A stretch of 64,000 bases of DNA from Tamarix chinensis (GCA_030549775.1 CM060175.1:109422688-109486687); one strand, 5' to 3'. Shown: positions 34,810 through 49,497, numbered from the stretch's first letter. Program-made: numbers and translations. Notes: a model not told the origin generated them from the sequence alone.

Positions 34810-37180
34810 TCTAGTAATTTTGAACAAACATAGGCTTTATTCAAGTACTTGCAGTAGAGTAATAGTATGAACTTCGTGGTATGACTCTTATGAGGATCCG
34901 CATGGTTCATACAGACATCTCGTACAAATATTTCAAAAGGTAATACTCTTATTTTAAACGTCACCGTTAATCATACCTTAAATTAATATAACAGAGGTAA
35001 ATTATGACATGTATTTCAAGAGTAAAAAAAATATATATTTATAACCGTAGATACGCACAAAAAAAGATTTCCTAATCGGTGAATTTTAATCATCAATAGA
35101 AATCAAACTTCCGCACTATAGTTGTTCGTATTACTACAATTATTTTATGTCAAGAGACTCACATGTCCTTTTACATTTGAGATATGCACCAAAAATGGTA
35201 TGATTCAAACCCAAAACCTTTTTCACTAAATTAAAAAAGAAACCACATTCATACAAACATTTGACATGGTTCAAGTGGTGGAGTTAGTTTTTTATTTTTA
35301 TTTTTATATGGTGTCAACAAACACTATATTACCCTCTGTTTCATATGTTAAATAAGAATGTAGATGGGGTCATCATGTCATACCTAAAACTTGAACCTGA
35401 TAAGGATGGTATACCTGAATATGTTGTTCATGGCACATTCATATTCGTGTATGCAGATATCTGTTACCCGATACTTATTAGTGCTTAAGTCAAGCATATT
35501 ATCTTTTGATATGAAACTAATTTATAATATTTGTTTTAACAAAAAGAAAATTAAAAGTTCTAAACCTGAGAAAAGACGCCCACCTCTATTTGTTTCTTCT
35601 TCTTGAAAAGTAGAGAATAGAGGATAGTGAGTGTAGCGGTGGTGTTCTCCTATTCATCCTCTTCCCTTCGCTACCTCATTTCTATAATTATAGCCACCAT
35701 CGCAATAGCCCATTGATGCCACAAACACTCACCAACGCACTCGTTCAATTTCACCCCATCAAACAAATATTACAACTAGCGATGAACTATAGCTCCTCTT
35801 CCCTCATCCTCCTCCTTTTCCTCTATTCGTGATCAACTGGAGCTTCAGCCACAGGAAGTAATGCGACGATAACAACACTAATATAACAGCCAACCACGTC
35901 AGTCAGCATTGAATTGCGTTGCATTGGATGAACTACGATGATTGCTAGTGAAAGTTGTTGAGACTAACAACGCTAGGGGGACAATAAATGAATGGAAATG
36001 GAATGGTGGGGGCATACAATGATCTCTGGAAGAGTGGATGAGGCACTAGAGAGGTATGACCGGACATGATGAACAAAAGAGATTTAGATCTTAACCTCTT
36101 AGGGGAAAGAAAAATGGTTTGCGTTCAATTGGGATTTGCTGGATGTTTAGCTTCGTCGAACCCATACGGGTAGGGTTAAATTTAAAATTATATTTACTAC
36201 CCTAACTCTCTACTTTGTGTAATTTAAAACTAAGAGTAAAAAAGTAAACAAACATAAGGTAAATAGGTACCGGTACGAATACAAATATGAATATTGATAT
36301 GAATATAAATATTCCTTATCCGTTTGATTTTTTTGGTTTCCACCCAAATACATTCAATGTTATCCATATCAATATTCATTAGATGAAAACTGATTTAATT
36401 TAGGGTTTTACTTTTTCCATTTACATTCCTAATTTCTAACATCGAAGTGCAAAAGTTTCACTTTCTACACCAATGTACCAATCCACCGATAACCGCAAAA
36501 ATAGATGATTGATTACCATGGTCTACATTTATACTATTTTGCTTATGATCCACCTTTTTTGTCATGTTAGGAAGCCACCATTTACTCAATTCCAAGGTCC
36601 CAAGATGATGTTAACTTAGATATTGTGCATTCTTAGGTAATTTCTAGAAAACCTTTTTATTTAGCATGTAAAAAGTATCTGATAAATATAAATATTTTTA
36701 ATTGGTTTATATTATTATAGTAACTTATAGATTTATTGATTATCATTTTAATTACTTGAAAAGTTTAAAGCATTTTTTTTTTTGTGAATATATTGATTTT
36801 GTAAAGTTTTAATAATTTATATTGTTACAATATAGTTATTGTATGCTAAGTTGGTTAAATATTTAGTTTATAAATAGAAAAACAACCTAATCATTTTTGA
36901 CACTAAACTATATGGTTTTAGATTAGCCTGTTTATCTATGATTTTATTGGAAAAATATATAAAATCAAATGAGTAGTCAATATCTCTTGTTACATTTGCA
37001 AAAAAAAAAATATTTAATGTCATTAGCAATGAAACTCAATTGTAGCTCACTTTAAAATATTTTTTTAAAAAATTATGTAATAATTTTAATAGTTAATGTA
37101 TTATTTCTTACTATATATATATGATATATGATAACATAATGGAATAAAAAGTCAACCTTTGTTAATATATTTTCTAGAGT
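34810..37180. other. Intergenic region without recognised genes
   Basis: A long AT-rich stretch with a patch of mixed composition at 35570-36180. Open frames at 35391-35606 and elsewhere lack domains. No promoter, RNA gene or complete transposon was recognised. Confidence 0.4.
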
Positions 37181-37564
37181 TCATGTTTGGCAAGACAAAA
37201 GTATATTTAAATATATACACATTTTATATCCATTTTTATAAAGACATAAACACTTTTAAAATCTCGTAAAGGCATAAACATTTAACCTTTGTCCCCATTA
37301 AGGTATAATACTTTAAAACTTAAAATTTTAGATAATTTTGATAACTAACCATTTATGTTTTAATGATAACAAAATCTAAATGTTTATACTTTAATATAAC
37401 AAAGTCTAAATATTTATGCCTTGAATTTTTTATATTTAAAATATTTATGTCTTTATGAAAACAAAGCCTAAATATTTGTATCTTTATAAAAAAAATATTT
37501 GTCTTTATGAGAATAAACACAAAATATTTATGTCCTTAAATATACTTTTGTCAGCTACAAATGA
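37181..37564. mobile_element. MITE with 17-bp perfect core inverted repeat
   Basis: The left end TCATGTTTGGCAA is followed by GACAAAAGTATATTTAA (37194-37210). The right end is TTAAATATACTTTTGTC (37536-37552) followed by AGCTACAAATGA. The 17-bp cores are exact complements, and the outer 12 bases match imperfectly. The A/T-rich 380-bp interior has no coding capacity and contains repeated TAAATATTTATG-like words. The target duplication is not clear. Confidence 0.65.
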
Positions 37565-38760
37565 CGAAATATATTATAAAACACCACTTTACTTTGTTCC
37601 ATCAAGCACCCTCACACAAGGAACCATATTTCTATATGTTTATTTTTATTTGTTGAAAATTAAATACCATAAAACATTAATGGTGAAAAAAAAAACTAAA
37701 AATACATGTGCAAAAACTTTATTTAATCAATTATATGAAATATAATTTTTTTGTTTATGTTTATACGTCCCCATCCCCGTCTCCTACTTATACACAAAAG
37801 TATTTTACAAATTTTAAAAACAGACACACAAAACAAATACAATATCTAATTTAAATTATATACTATCACGTATTTTAATAATAAACTTTGACTATTAATA
37901 TATTTTAATACAAATATAATGGTTGTATTGTTATAATATAATATACTATAATTTATTAAATATTAATAGTCAATTTTTTTTTAAAAAAATGTGTGGTGTT
38001 ATATTTTAAATTGGAAGGAGTACTTGTAAAGGGAGCATGCACAACGTACAAGTGCAGTGGTGTTAAAAATTGAAAAGAGGTCAATCATGAATGTTTAAAG
38101 CTATTTAAAAAAATATTAAAATAAATAATTATAATCAATAATCATTTTTTTTATAAATAGCTACAGAGGTAAATAACTCCAAAAAAGGCTTTTTTAGGAC
38201 AATCTGTCTTTGATTACGCGACCGACTTAGATAAACTGCTTAACGTATCTGGATCTTACACACACACACACACAAAATTGCAGCTAAAATTCGGGGTCCT
38301 AATACTTTAAGTCCAAAATCCTTTTTTTTTTTTTTTTTTTTTTTACTGGTCTTAAAATCAGTGTAAAACTAGATAAGTATAGCTAAGCTGGCCATCATTT
38401 CCACGAAGCAGCGTTCATGGCTGAATTTCAAAATGGATAAAATTCCAACCTCCGCATTCTGTACATCATCCAAGTATCAAATATAGTCCTCCCGCTTGGA
38501 AAATGGACACAAATGTCCCGGATATACAATACAAGTACAATTTCATCTCGAATACAATAGATAACCAGAAACACTTCATATGGGGAAGAAAATAATAGAC
38601 CCTTTCAAGAAAACAACTTATAGGAACATCTTCTGAACAAACAATACAGCGATCTATGTGCAATGTTTTTAGGCATGAATGTGACAGGAAGTTCGCTTTG
38701 CCACCTTTTTACTTTTCAGGAAGACGAGGATTGGACAAAAAGGGATTCACTACTTCCATA
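37565..38760. other. Spacer between MITE and golgin gene
   Basis: AT-rich DNA with a (CA)n run at 38258-38274 and a 24-base T-run at 38321-38344. The last few hundred bases before 38761 should contain the golgin 3' UTR. No clear polyadenylation signal is called. Confidence 0.4.
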
Positions 38761-41700
38761 TCAACCATTGCCCATTTGTGAACTCAATATCTGGATCTGC
38801 AGCAAGTACCAGAAACAGGGAACAGGAAATAAGACAAGGATAATATCGAAGATTTCTCGTAGTAGCTGTACGTGACTTGATATAGAAAGAATAAAATTCC
38901 TAAGCATTCGAAAAGGATTACCTTGTTAACAAGCAAATTCACTTGCTCTCTGTACATCTCCTTTAAGTCTACAATGTCAGCACGAAGTTCTTCCAACTGC
39001 AAGACAAGGTCAAGAGTTACACAAATAATTCCAATTAAGTGGTATACCACCGTACCGACATAAAAAGTCTCTCCCCCTTGACACTTAAAAAGGACAGAAC
39101 ATGACCGTAAAACCACGGCCTTTGGTCATATGGTATTATAATGAGAACATACCATTATCACCGTCACTAAATCAATCGAGTTAATTGATGATCACTATCA
39201 ACATATGATTGCATCCAAGATTATAAGCACACAAGAGGACAACAAGATAAACTTAAACACCCCACAAACACCAGCATCACAACCTCATGCAACATAGAAA
39301 GAAATGCAAAGTAGCCAAGACAGCACGAATTGTAATGGAAACTTTGACATTCTACAACTTTTTTTATCACAACTTATGGCAGAATAAGAGTTTAAAAACA
39401 GGGAAAGAAAAGGATTCTGCAAAGCCGAGCCAGATTCCTCATTCCAGTAGACATTTGTATTGATTTCTTAGGCCATAACTTACTCTAAGACCAACATCTA
39501 ATACAGGAGGAGGCTGTCTGTCATCATAATTTCCTATACTGGTCTCAGTACAAGAAGACTTGCTTTCTCTCATGTATGAGCTTTGCAGCTCAACAAGTCT
39601 TTCAATAGTAAGGCATATTCCCAATATAGGTAATAGAGCTGATGTAGTTCCTAACAATTCCCATAATTGGTTTAAATCTCTTGAGAAGTTAACTGAAAAA
39701 ACCAATCAACCACAGGCATTAGTCCATTGAGTCCAAGCTGTGCATCTAGGTAAACTGAAAGCAGGATAACTCAGAAAGATTTAAGGTCAAGGTTGGTTTA
39801 CTCTTTCTTTTCTATTCTAGCAGACACATAAGGAAGCCTAGTTAAGTGATATAGCTTCCATGAAAATGAATAATACAGTCCACTATGTGTCCTTACCCAG
39901 CAGAATCTCATCTTGTTCAATTTCGTCTCCAACACTAGCAATGCCAGGCTGCCAGCTATACAAGGCGCCTAGAACAACAACTTACTCCAGTTGCCTCTTT
40001 TACAAAAGTGGCTTAAGGAAATGATTTCTAGATGACTCATTTGCTCAACAAAGTCATCGACTAAAAGAGAGAGAAAGATGAAGGGAGAGAGGGAAACTGA
40101 CATGCTGTGTATTTGGACTTCATTTGGAATTCCATTAATAGCATACTAGTAGAGTAGAACCATGTATAAAGCAGAAACATGGACTGAACCCAGTAGGGGA
40201 TAGAAGTGGAAATTTACTTCAAAGCCATGTTTGAAGCATATTTGTGAAAGTCAGATGATGTTACATCAGCCAGACAAACTGATAAACGGTGATAACATGA
40301 TACCTAGGTGGTCTGATCCAAAACAGAGACAATCAACCAGCCACTGTTGCAGAGAACTGTACAACTAATAGAACCTAACAAAGCTTACCCAAATCGTGTA
40401 AATCTCAGAATAAAGAACAATGTTAACCTAGGATTCTCCCCCTGACCCCGCTTTTTTATCTATTTTTTATTCTGATTATAAATATAGTAGGGGCTCTTTC
40501 ACTATCTAATCTAGGCAACCAATAGAAGTCTTAATGACACATCTCACATATTCCACAAACAGCCAAAAATAAAACCTACATACTGAGCACAGCATACCTC
40601 CTCATCACGCTCACCCATTAGCTCCAGTGCAGCAGTATGTCTCCGTCTCAGTGCTTCCAGTTCAGCCCGTACTCCAGGAAATGTAGCAGCCTCTGTTCTC
40701 AATTTGTCACACTACAAAAGATACGAAATAACTTCATAAGATTTTATAAATCAGGAGAGTATATCCAAAATGTCAAGAAACTAACTTGCTCTGTCATTTT
40801 GACCAACTCTTCTGCCAGAGAGTCTCGGATTGATTCCAATGAAGCCTGATATTACAGCACAAATTTAGAAGTTAATGACTACACAAATGACAACAGATGT
40901 GTTCCATAACTACACAAGGATTTCAACCATGAAAATGCTGACAACAATTATGCAGGCACAAAATATGGCATAGTTGTGAGTTCATACATATTATCATTTA
41001 GATTGGCCTGTCATTATTCCGAACTCCCATTTCCCAAGAATAGTAACAGAGAACTGAAGTCATGATGAATGGAGTTTAGTTCATGCTATATTATAGTCGC
41101 ATAAGTAACCCATACCAGGCGCGACATATAAGATGAAAGTTCACCCTCCTTCTGCCGAAGGGTAGCTTCAAAAGCACTTGGTGTCATGCTCTTCAAATGG
41201 TAGGGGCTCATGCTTACTTCTCCAGAATTTCTCCGCTCTAACACATTGTCAGATGATTCTAAAGATGCCTGTAGGAAGAAACTTTCCTCGATGTTGCCAA
41301 CACTGCTAGCACTTGAAAGTTTACGCATCAACCTTCCTGCAGATACCATGATCAACTAAGTCACACCAAAAAAAGCTTGTATGGATAGAAACTGACATTA
41401 ACAAAGATAAAAAAAAATACCATTTTCAAGGGAAGACTTTGTAGATGTATTATGATCTGGCAAGGGAGGCTGAGCACAATTTATCTTCTCCAACTCTAGC
41501 CTGGCAGTTTTCTCCCGCTCTACTTCCTGGCATGAACCAAAGTTACAATCAACAAATCTGAATAAGTTATGGCTATTCTTAGAAGCCTGCATATGAAAAT
41601 TCTGTTCACCTCCTAGGGTATACCCGGGATTCATCTTTACATCATCAAGCACAAAAAAAAGGGTCCGCCAACACAAGCAGATGCAGATGAAATTATCTTC

Positions 41701-44700
41701 CACATGGTTGTCCCAAGATACTTCAATTAAGATAGCATCATACTTAAAAACATCAGCACCTTTTCATATCCAATATTGGGCTCATATATGAAGTTCTGAG
41801 GCCCCAGGATAAAAACACCCATATTTTTCTTACTATACATTATCCTAGACACTGCCAATGGTGGGATTCAGAGTGAGTTGTTGTATTTTTCTTAATACTT
41901 CACATTTTTCATATTCAAACAGCTCCATGAAAGAGAAGATGACATTACCAAAAATATGTAGGAAAAATATTCACACATTTTTCTTAATACTACATTACAA
42001 ATTTATGCAACCAAATCATCTACACCCATATCATCTCTCTGATGGATGTAGGAAAAGGAAAACAAAAATATAGGCACATCTGCTCTGGTAACAGGTAGAA
42101 TTTTGAAAGCTGTCAATAAGCAAAATGACTGATGAAATATGTGATTGTTAGGATAACATTCATCATGATTTTTCGGATTTTGGCACCCTTCTTTGCAACT
42201 TGCAATAATCAGATTGAAAACATGTAACATGGTCATGTAAACAGAAAAGATTCTAATATCATTAAACTTCAAGTCGCACCTGCTGCAAAAGTTCCCTGTG
42301 TGCTAATGAATCCTGTAATTCTTGTTTGTGTTTTCTTTTCAGTTCTCTGAGTTCCTCTTCAAGCTGATTCACGCGACCTTCATGAGTATCTGCTTCTTCC
42401 TTTGCTGCAAGGTACTCTTGCCTATTTTCAGCAGCCCTTTGTCGTTCCTTTTCCAGCGACCTAGCCAACTGTGTCTGTTCTGTTCTAAGGCATGAAATCT
42501 ACAAAATCACAAGCATGAGCCATAAATTTCTACAACAGAAACCATTAGCATCAGAACAGCTGTGACTAGTACAAGTGAAACAACCTGAGCTTCTAGAACA
42601 TTAATTCGAGATAGGGTTTGAGATAATCGCTCATTTACAGATCGCTCCCTTTCTTCTGCTGCCGCAGCTCTGGCTTCAGCTTCCTGTTATTGAAACATTA
42701 GAATCAACCATGGACTAAAGATTGCATCAATCACAATCAGATATAAACCTGAAGTCGGGAGTTCAGATTTCTCTCCACAGCAGCCCAAGCCTCATCCCTC
42801 CTAGCATAGGTCTCCTGTAACAGGAAAAGGAAATCCACCATGAAAAACATATACTGAATTAACAGATAGCTTTAACGACAATAGAAATTACAAATAGAAC
42901 CTGCATAGCTTCAATTTGCCTTAACAGAGGCCTAGTAGAATCTGGAACTTGTGTAACCAGCTCCTCACACCGGCGCTCACTAGCCTAGGTAACCATATGG
43001 TAGCCACTCAAAATTAAAGGCCCTATTGAAAAGAAAAGAAAGAAAAATAAAGCAATCATAGGAAAGTGGCTGACTTGGTATCGTCTTTGTAGATCCTCCA
43101 TATCCCTACGTAGCATGTCTTCTCTAAACGCTGCCTGCAAAGTATTTAAATTTGGCGGTCAGTATGCCACATGACTTGGATCAACAAAAACTGTGCATCC
43201 AGCTACAAGGGCACCTGCTGTTCTTGTCTACTTAGGGTTTGCCTTAGTTCTTCAAGAGCTTGAACTAGCATGCCCTCACGTTCCTCGGCTTCCCGTAGAC
43301 GACTTTCCAATTCAGTTCGAGCTTCAGTATTTGCCCGTGCCTCAGCTAATGCTTCAGCCTCCTTTGCTGCATTTAGAGCATCAGTGTAGTATGCTTTCTG
43401 AGCTGTAAGCTCGGCTTGGTGCCTTTCAATCGTCTCTTGAAGCAACTTCTCAGTTGCTGCCTTGTCTTTCTTTATAGTCTCCACTTTACTCTCTTCAACC
43501 TGAAATGCAAAATGCCAAAAATATGTTACATACAAGGAGAAAAGCTATCTGCATGGAAGTATGAATAAAGAATATCTCCAAGCGCTCTGTGAACAGGGAG
43601 GATGCTTGCATACAGTTTCATAGTCATGAGCCTCTCGACCCTTGTGACATAACAATTGTATCTTGATTTAATTCAATTAGCCTTTTAAGAAGCTACAATT
43701 CCTTTTCACTGAAAGCCTAAGATAACTGAAATTACAACCCAGCATGCACAATGAGGATATCATACTAAGAAATAATAACTGTGCTAACTTCATATGGTGT
43801 AGACTTCTGAAGGGAAACAAAAAGGATGCGTATCATTTATATGTAACTGTGCTGACTTCATACTAAGCTGCATTTTTATTTGATATCATCAGAAATAATT
43901 GTGAAACATACACACAACATTATCTCCTTGCTATCCAAATCAACATTTGCAGTATCCACCTAGTATCCCTTCATAGGGTCCAATGATGAAGCTATGAACA
44001 GATTGGGAGAATCAATGGATAGTGACACATTACTTCATACAGACAAATTGCAGGAGTTAAAAAAGGTCATAAATTGAATATATATTACATTTGTCTTGTG
44101 CATGGGGTACAATACTAGTTTCTCTTTAATAATTCTTGACAAGAAAGAAGAAAACGGAAAGAAACTAAAAATTGGACACAGCAACAATCTCTAGTGATTC
44201 AAAATTTCCAATTTGAAAATTTGAACTTCCCATTGGAATCTTACTTGCTACCAACATATAAAAGTAAAAAATCATAATTTTTATTTATTCTTGCCCGAAC
44301 AGCAATTTTGCCCTAACAAGCTCCATAAACAGCCACTTTATTTGTTCCCTTTAAGCTGTGATGAATACTGTGATGATGAAAAGCAAACAGCAATAATGTA
44401 ACAGATTAAACAACATGAGTAGAAAAGGAGGTCAAATTCAGAAAGAGAATAAATTCAAGATGTGCTTCTGAAACTTAACAGTGAAATATCGTTCATCCTA
44501 TATAGTTTCCTCAATTAGATCATGATTATAAAGTATGCTTCCAGCAAATGAAAGTCCTGAGGTTGGCAAATACACACCACAGAGGGGGGAAATATGTATT
44601 TCGAGTAAATCTTATTAGAAGGGCAATTCAGAAGTCATGTGCAACTACCTGTAGCTTGGTATTCAAACCCTTCTTTTCTTCCTCCAGCTCTCTGACCTAG

Positions 44701-47700
44701 CATGAAGAAAATAATATCCAGAAATGACATAAATTACTAGTTGCTACTCGTTGACATTAAGTTTACAATGCAAAAAACCAGCACCTGAGCTCTTAATTTT
44801 CTGATTGTAGCTTCTTGAGTGGCTTGTTTCTTTGAAAGCTCCTCCCCTGAGATAAATACAGGCATTGCAGATTTAATTGAGCACAACAATAGGCGATTGA
44901 CACATCAATGAAACATTAACAGGAGTGAGAAGTGATTACAATAGAGGGCAGATATAGAGAACAGACAAGGAGAAAAAACAAGAAAGCAGAAAAAAGATTC
45001 AACTGAGGTCACCTTCGGCCATGATTTGATTGATTATTTCGTCTTTCTCCTTTAAAAGAGCAGCAGCATCACTTTTCTTGCTTTGCTCCCTGCGCAGCGT
45101 ATCTCTTTCCTTGGTAAGGGCATATACCTAAGATCATTCACACATGACAAGAAAATGAGATCAACAGCTACTCAGAAGTCAGAATAGTCATAAAACTGAA
45201 GCAAACAATAAACAAGCATCTTGAACTAAAACAATGTTTATCTGTAGGCAGGCTTGCAAGTTCTCTTGTTTGAAGCTACTTTTAAAAAAATAATTATAGT
45301 TTTTCTTTTGGAGACTTTAAGCCTTAAAAGTGTCCACAAAAAATACTCCCTCCATTTCATAATATAGATCACATTTGGCCTGCATACAATAATGATAAAC
45401 TTGAGGAAATAAAGATGCCTAAAATGACTAATATAAACCCTCGTGTATATGCTTTGAAAGCTTGCCCATCCATTTATACACCTAGTAAAAGAGAGAATAA
45501 AAGGGTATAATGGGAAATATAGCATTTAATTTATATAAGTACCGGTGAAGTGACTAATATTTTGAAACAAATTTACAAAGCTAATGTGACCTATATTGTA
45601 AAACAGAAGGAGTAGTCATTTCGGATAATATTTGTCTCCAAAAGTAGCTTCAAACAAGGGTATATTGATAGCTGAACGTTTCTTTGTTCATTCAAACTAT
45701 CTGAAAATAAAACATCTGTAGATGAGAGCCTCTTCAACCAACCTCTATGGCAAATAACAATGATAACTCTTGCTTATGCAAAGGCAGTGAATTTAGATCC
45801 AAACAGGCACATATACACAAATGGGTGAAAACAAGGCGGAAAAGAAAAGGCAACAAACAACTGTAGAGGTCCATATGGAGAATGGGACAAAATGATTAAC
45901 ATTATTTATTTGTGAAATGAAATGGTTGTAAATGGTTGTATACTTGTATCTTTTTCTTTCACGATGAAAATGAACAGTATTTAAATTATTTGATATCTAC
46001 AAAGGCTGATAAGAATTTTCACAATACCAGTTATTTACTTCCATAAAAGTATACAAAAAAATTAAGCTACTTGCACCTGAAACTAGATTCATCGCAGGTT
46101 AAAACCAAGTAATTCGACCAAAATATACAAGAATCCAACAGGTAACAAAGGAGTAATATGAAAAATATACCTTTCTTTCAAGAGTTGCAACTCTCTGATG
46201 GTATTCCTCGCGCAAAGACTCGATTTCTGCTTCATTTGGCCTCCTCTGTTACATGCTCGCCATGAGAACAACTCCATTTAAATGGGGGAGAAGAGGTGGA
46301 AAGGATTAAGCACTTTTTAGAGGACTTCTCCACATATTTCATTCTTTGCATAGATAATTTATCAATAGATATTTGGTGGAAACTATGAATGTGAAAAGTC
46401 TTGTTGCCGTATTCAAATTGAATGTGTTTTATAATCAGTGTTTCTCTTTGAAATTAAGAATGTGATACATTGCATCCCCATTATCAGTTGAAAGTGTTTT
46501 TACACTCAATGTTTCTGTTATATCCAGGAAGATAGAAAATTGCAGATAATATGGGAAAATAAGGAAACAAAGAAAGCAGAGAACAAAGCAAGAAGGAATA
46601 GAAAAACCTAAAGCAAAAATGACACTTACTGTCAAATCTTCAACGGCTGATTTTAAGTGTTCATTTTCACTCATCAGCCTTGCAATCTCATCTGCTTTAG
46701 CCTGGAAGAAGAGAAAAAGGCCTGATCAAATTAACCAATAAAAGGGGGATAACTTCATATAGAACATGATTACAACATTTTACCACAATTTCAGGGTGAA
46801 ACCACAGCAGCTCAACAACACCTAAATACTAGAGTGAAGTATACACATAACATCTTTGTCGACATAAAATAAAAAAGCTGGAAAAGAGTTTGAACATAGC
46901 CAAACCAATAACTATTCTTGCTTTGTAATTGCGGACCACGGTGAACAGTACAATATCTTTTATTCCTATGAAAACGAGGTTACAGTCAACACATAAATAT
47001 AAAAATCAGAAGAGGAATGGAAATGACAATAATATTGGAGCTCCTTAATGGATAATCGTTCAATGCATATTTTGGAGATATTCATCAGTTTCTTAAATGT
47101 TCCTTGATGAAGTCTTCATACCAACTAAATACTGCAATTGCTGGCCAAAGGTTCAAACTAATTTTGTACAACAATTTGAATTAAAAGCAAGAGAAGCCAC
47201 TCACAAGTTGTCATTTCTCCAGGCAAGACACTTGTTGCATACCTGAGCTTGCCGAGCTGCACCCTGCAATGCAGCTTCCATCATTTTCATCTCTCTCTTG
47301 ACCTTCTCCAGCTCAACCACAAAATCAACATGTTCAGATGCCGTGGAAGCTGCGCTCAGTCTCGGTTCTCGGGTATCAACTTCAGCATCATCAGCTGCCT
47401 CTTTCACATCAACTGCTCCAACTGCTGAATCAGGTTCCTTAGGACTTTGCTCAGGAGGCATCTCTGCAGCCCCATCTACAGAAATCTCAGTAGGTAAGAC
47501 ACTGCTGGCAGATTTACCAGGACTTTGAGATTGCTCAGCAATATCAAAACTTGCACGTGATGGTTCGGCCGGCACTTCAAGTTGTCTATCACTAGATGCT
47601 TCAGCAAGCACAGAAGAACCTCCATCTAAAGATTGATCTGACTTCTCCTCTCTGTTTTCTTGCACATCAGAGTCATTGGATCCACCGTTGATTTTATCAC

Positions 47701-49497
47701 CATAGGAGGGTTGCTCTGCTTCGTCCATCTCCTCCTTGGATTTAATTGCTTCCGATTTCTCTAAGGATGATTCATCCAAGTTATTCTTCTCATCTAACTG
47801 TTCAGCAGATTTAGTTGTATCAACATCCTCAATAACATATTCAGGTACTCTACCGGGCCTTAACTTTGAATCAGAATTCATTGTTTCAGAACCTTCAGTG
47901 GCAACTGCAGTTTCCTCTGAGGTGTCAGGGATAGCATGATCCATTCGATCTTTCAGCATGTGGCTTTCTTCTTCAGGAGGCACAATTTCTTTGGTTTCAG
48001 AGTTTGGAGAACTGTCAGCATTAATGCCTTTTTCTGCTGAAGGAGAATCCTGTCTAGATGATGATAGTTCTTCTAGTGATTCAGTCGTAGCTTTTGGATC
48101 AGCTATGCTACCCTCAAAGTTAGATTCAACCGCAGCTTCCTCTCCTTTCTGCGCCATAAAATCCAGGGAAGGACCAAACAGGACTTTCCTATTAGTTGCA
48201 TCAGCTGATGGTCCTGAAGCATCACAAGTAAATTAGAAGTTCAATATCAACAAATTCCAGTTTTGATTGTCGCAGAATCATCTAGGGACAAAAGTAAATT
48301 ACATATTTTAACCTTTACTGTGCAAAGTTCTATAGGCTTGCAGGTGTAATAACTAACATGTCAGACAAGGTTGAAGTTTGCAGAGGCAATTAGAACCAGC
48401 TTGAGACTCCTGGAGTTCTGCAACAATCTAGCGGCCTAATATCAAGTAACAGCACACATCTCTTACAGCTACAGCCAGTCAGGATGAATGCCTAGTGTTA
48501 AATAGGACCTCTATTAGAGTATAAAGCCATCATTCTTTTTATTAAGTCCTCAAACCTTATAACTCCAAAACATAAGAACGAAATATCATCAACAAGTTAC
48601 TGAACTTAACCATGATGTCCCTCCCTCTGGGGAATGCAACACACAACAGGCTTTTGAGCACAAGCAGTTGCGGACGTTTTAGCCAGCATTTAATTTTCTA
48701 ATTCCCTTTTTATTTGGTGATTATCTCCACTTAGCATCTCTATACACCAGAACCAGGCTCTTTGCATCCCTAGTTAGAAGATAATCAAGAGAACCCAATT
48801 CATAATCATGTCCTTGTTGTCGGATTATCAGGTAATCAGCAACCTTATCTGAATGTATCTCATGATGATAGAGTACTACAATTTACACAGATGTACTTGA
48901 GGCAAGGGAATCCTATATCACCTAATTTTTATTTTTATTTTTGTCTTTAGGATTCAGCGGTAAGCAAATTAATAAGTCTACACTACAAGTCATGTTATAA
49001 CACTCGAAGCCAGACAATATATCTCTAGTACGTTATCCTAGACTAGTAAAGAAAGAAGGAAGTTCCATCAGATAAGTAAGTGATGTAACGACCTTCTTTT
49101 TCATTCCCGTGTATATTCTAATCTCCCATTATGTGCGAATAAAATCAATGACATAATGCCGCCAAAAGCCAATCAGTAGTAGTTAAACTAATTGAATCTT
49201 AATTTTTCAATTGAGGTTGGTTAAGCAAATATATTCCACTGTTACTAATTCAAACTATCACATTCGTCCTCGTCTAACGGAAAATTTTCAAATCAGAAAG
49301 AAAAGGGTCGAGAAAAGTTTGCACAAAAAAGAAAGAAAGAGGGAAATACCTTGGGAGCTGCTGGATTCGGACTTCTCCTCAAATCCAAGAGCACTGTCGA
49401 AATTCTTCTCGATATTCTTGACGCTCTCGCTGAGCTTATTAACTGCTCCCGATAAATCCAAGTTCCCCAACGAAACCCTCCCGCCGAACCAATCCAT
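38761..49497 (-). CDS. GC5: Golgin candidate 5 / TMF-like Golgi coiled-coil protein, 971 aa
   Basis: Golgi-membrane tether of the TMF family, which binds Rab6-type GTPases. Nineteen coding exons (minus strand): 49350-49497, 47243-48213, 46630-46701, 46171-46245, 45013-45127, 44785-44846, 44649-44696, 43215-43499, 43075-43134, 42901-42984, 42749-42814, 42585-42683, 42280-42498, 41421-41526, 41116-41336, 40786-40845, 40598-40711, 38922-38996 and 38761-38796. All have GT-AG borders and join in frame to 2,916 nt. The N-terminus MDWFGGRVSLGNLDLSG is followed by an acidic, Ser/Glu-rich stretch (residues 60-330), coiled coil (about 340-960) and the TMF C-terminal domain with ELRADIVDLKEMYREQVN. Length fits Arabidopsis GC5 (about 956). 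Start choice rests on that N-terminus; an upstream in-frame ATG exists 33 bases earlier. Intron 4 holds nested MITEs. Confidence 0.93.
45265..45658. mobile_element. Outer MITE in golgin intron 4 (19-bp perfect inverted repeats)
   Basis: CTTGTTTGAAGCTACTTTT at 45265-45283 is the exact complement of 45640-45658. A second paired motif just inside (TTTTGGAGAC near 45304, GTCTCCAAAA near 45634) extends the inverted repeat. The left arm has about 22 extra bases between the two motifs. A Stowaway element occupies the middle. Confidence 0.65.
45346..45612. mobile_element. Stowaway MITE (Tc1/mariner type), 267 bp
   Basis: Begins CTCCCTCCATTTCATAATAT and ends with the imperfect complement ATATTGTAAAACAGAAGGAG, flanked on both sides by TA (45344-45345, 45613-45614). 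The roughly 32-bp terminal repeats and TA target are diagnostic of Stowaway. It lies inside the outer inverted-repeat element, within an intron, and is removed from the golgin mRNA. Confidence 0.88.

Noticed and set aside
35391..36180. Possible gene in a patch of mixed composition
   Set aside because: There are no long frames, domains or splice pattern, and no similarity to known families was recognised.
39439..39705. 88-codon minus-strand frame in golgin intron 17
   Set aside because: The flanking exons join in frame without it, and it has no convincing splice borders or similarity to the golgin family.
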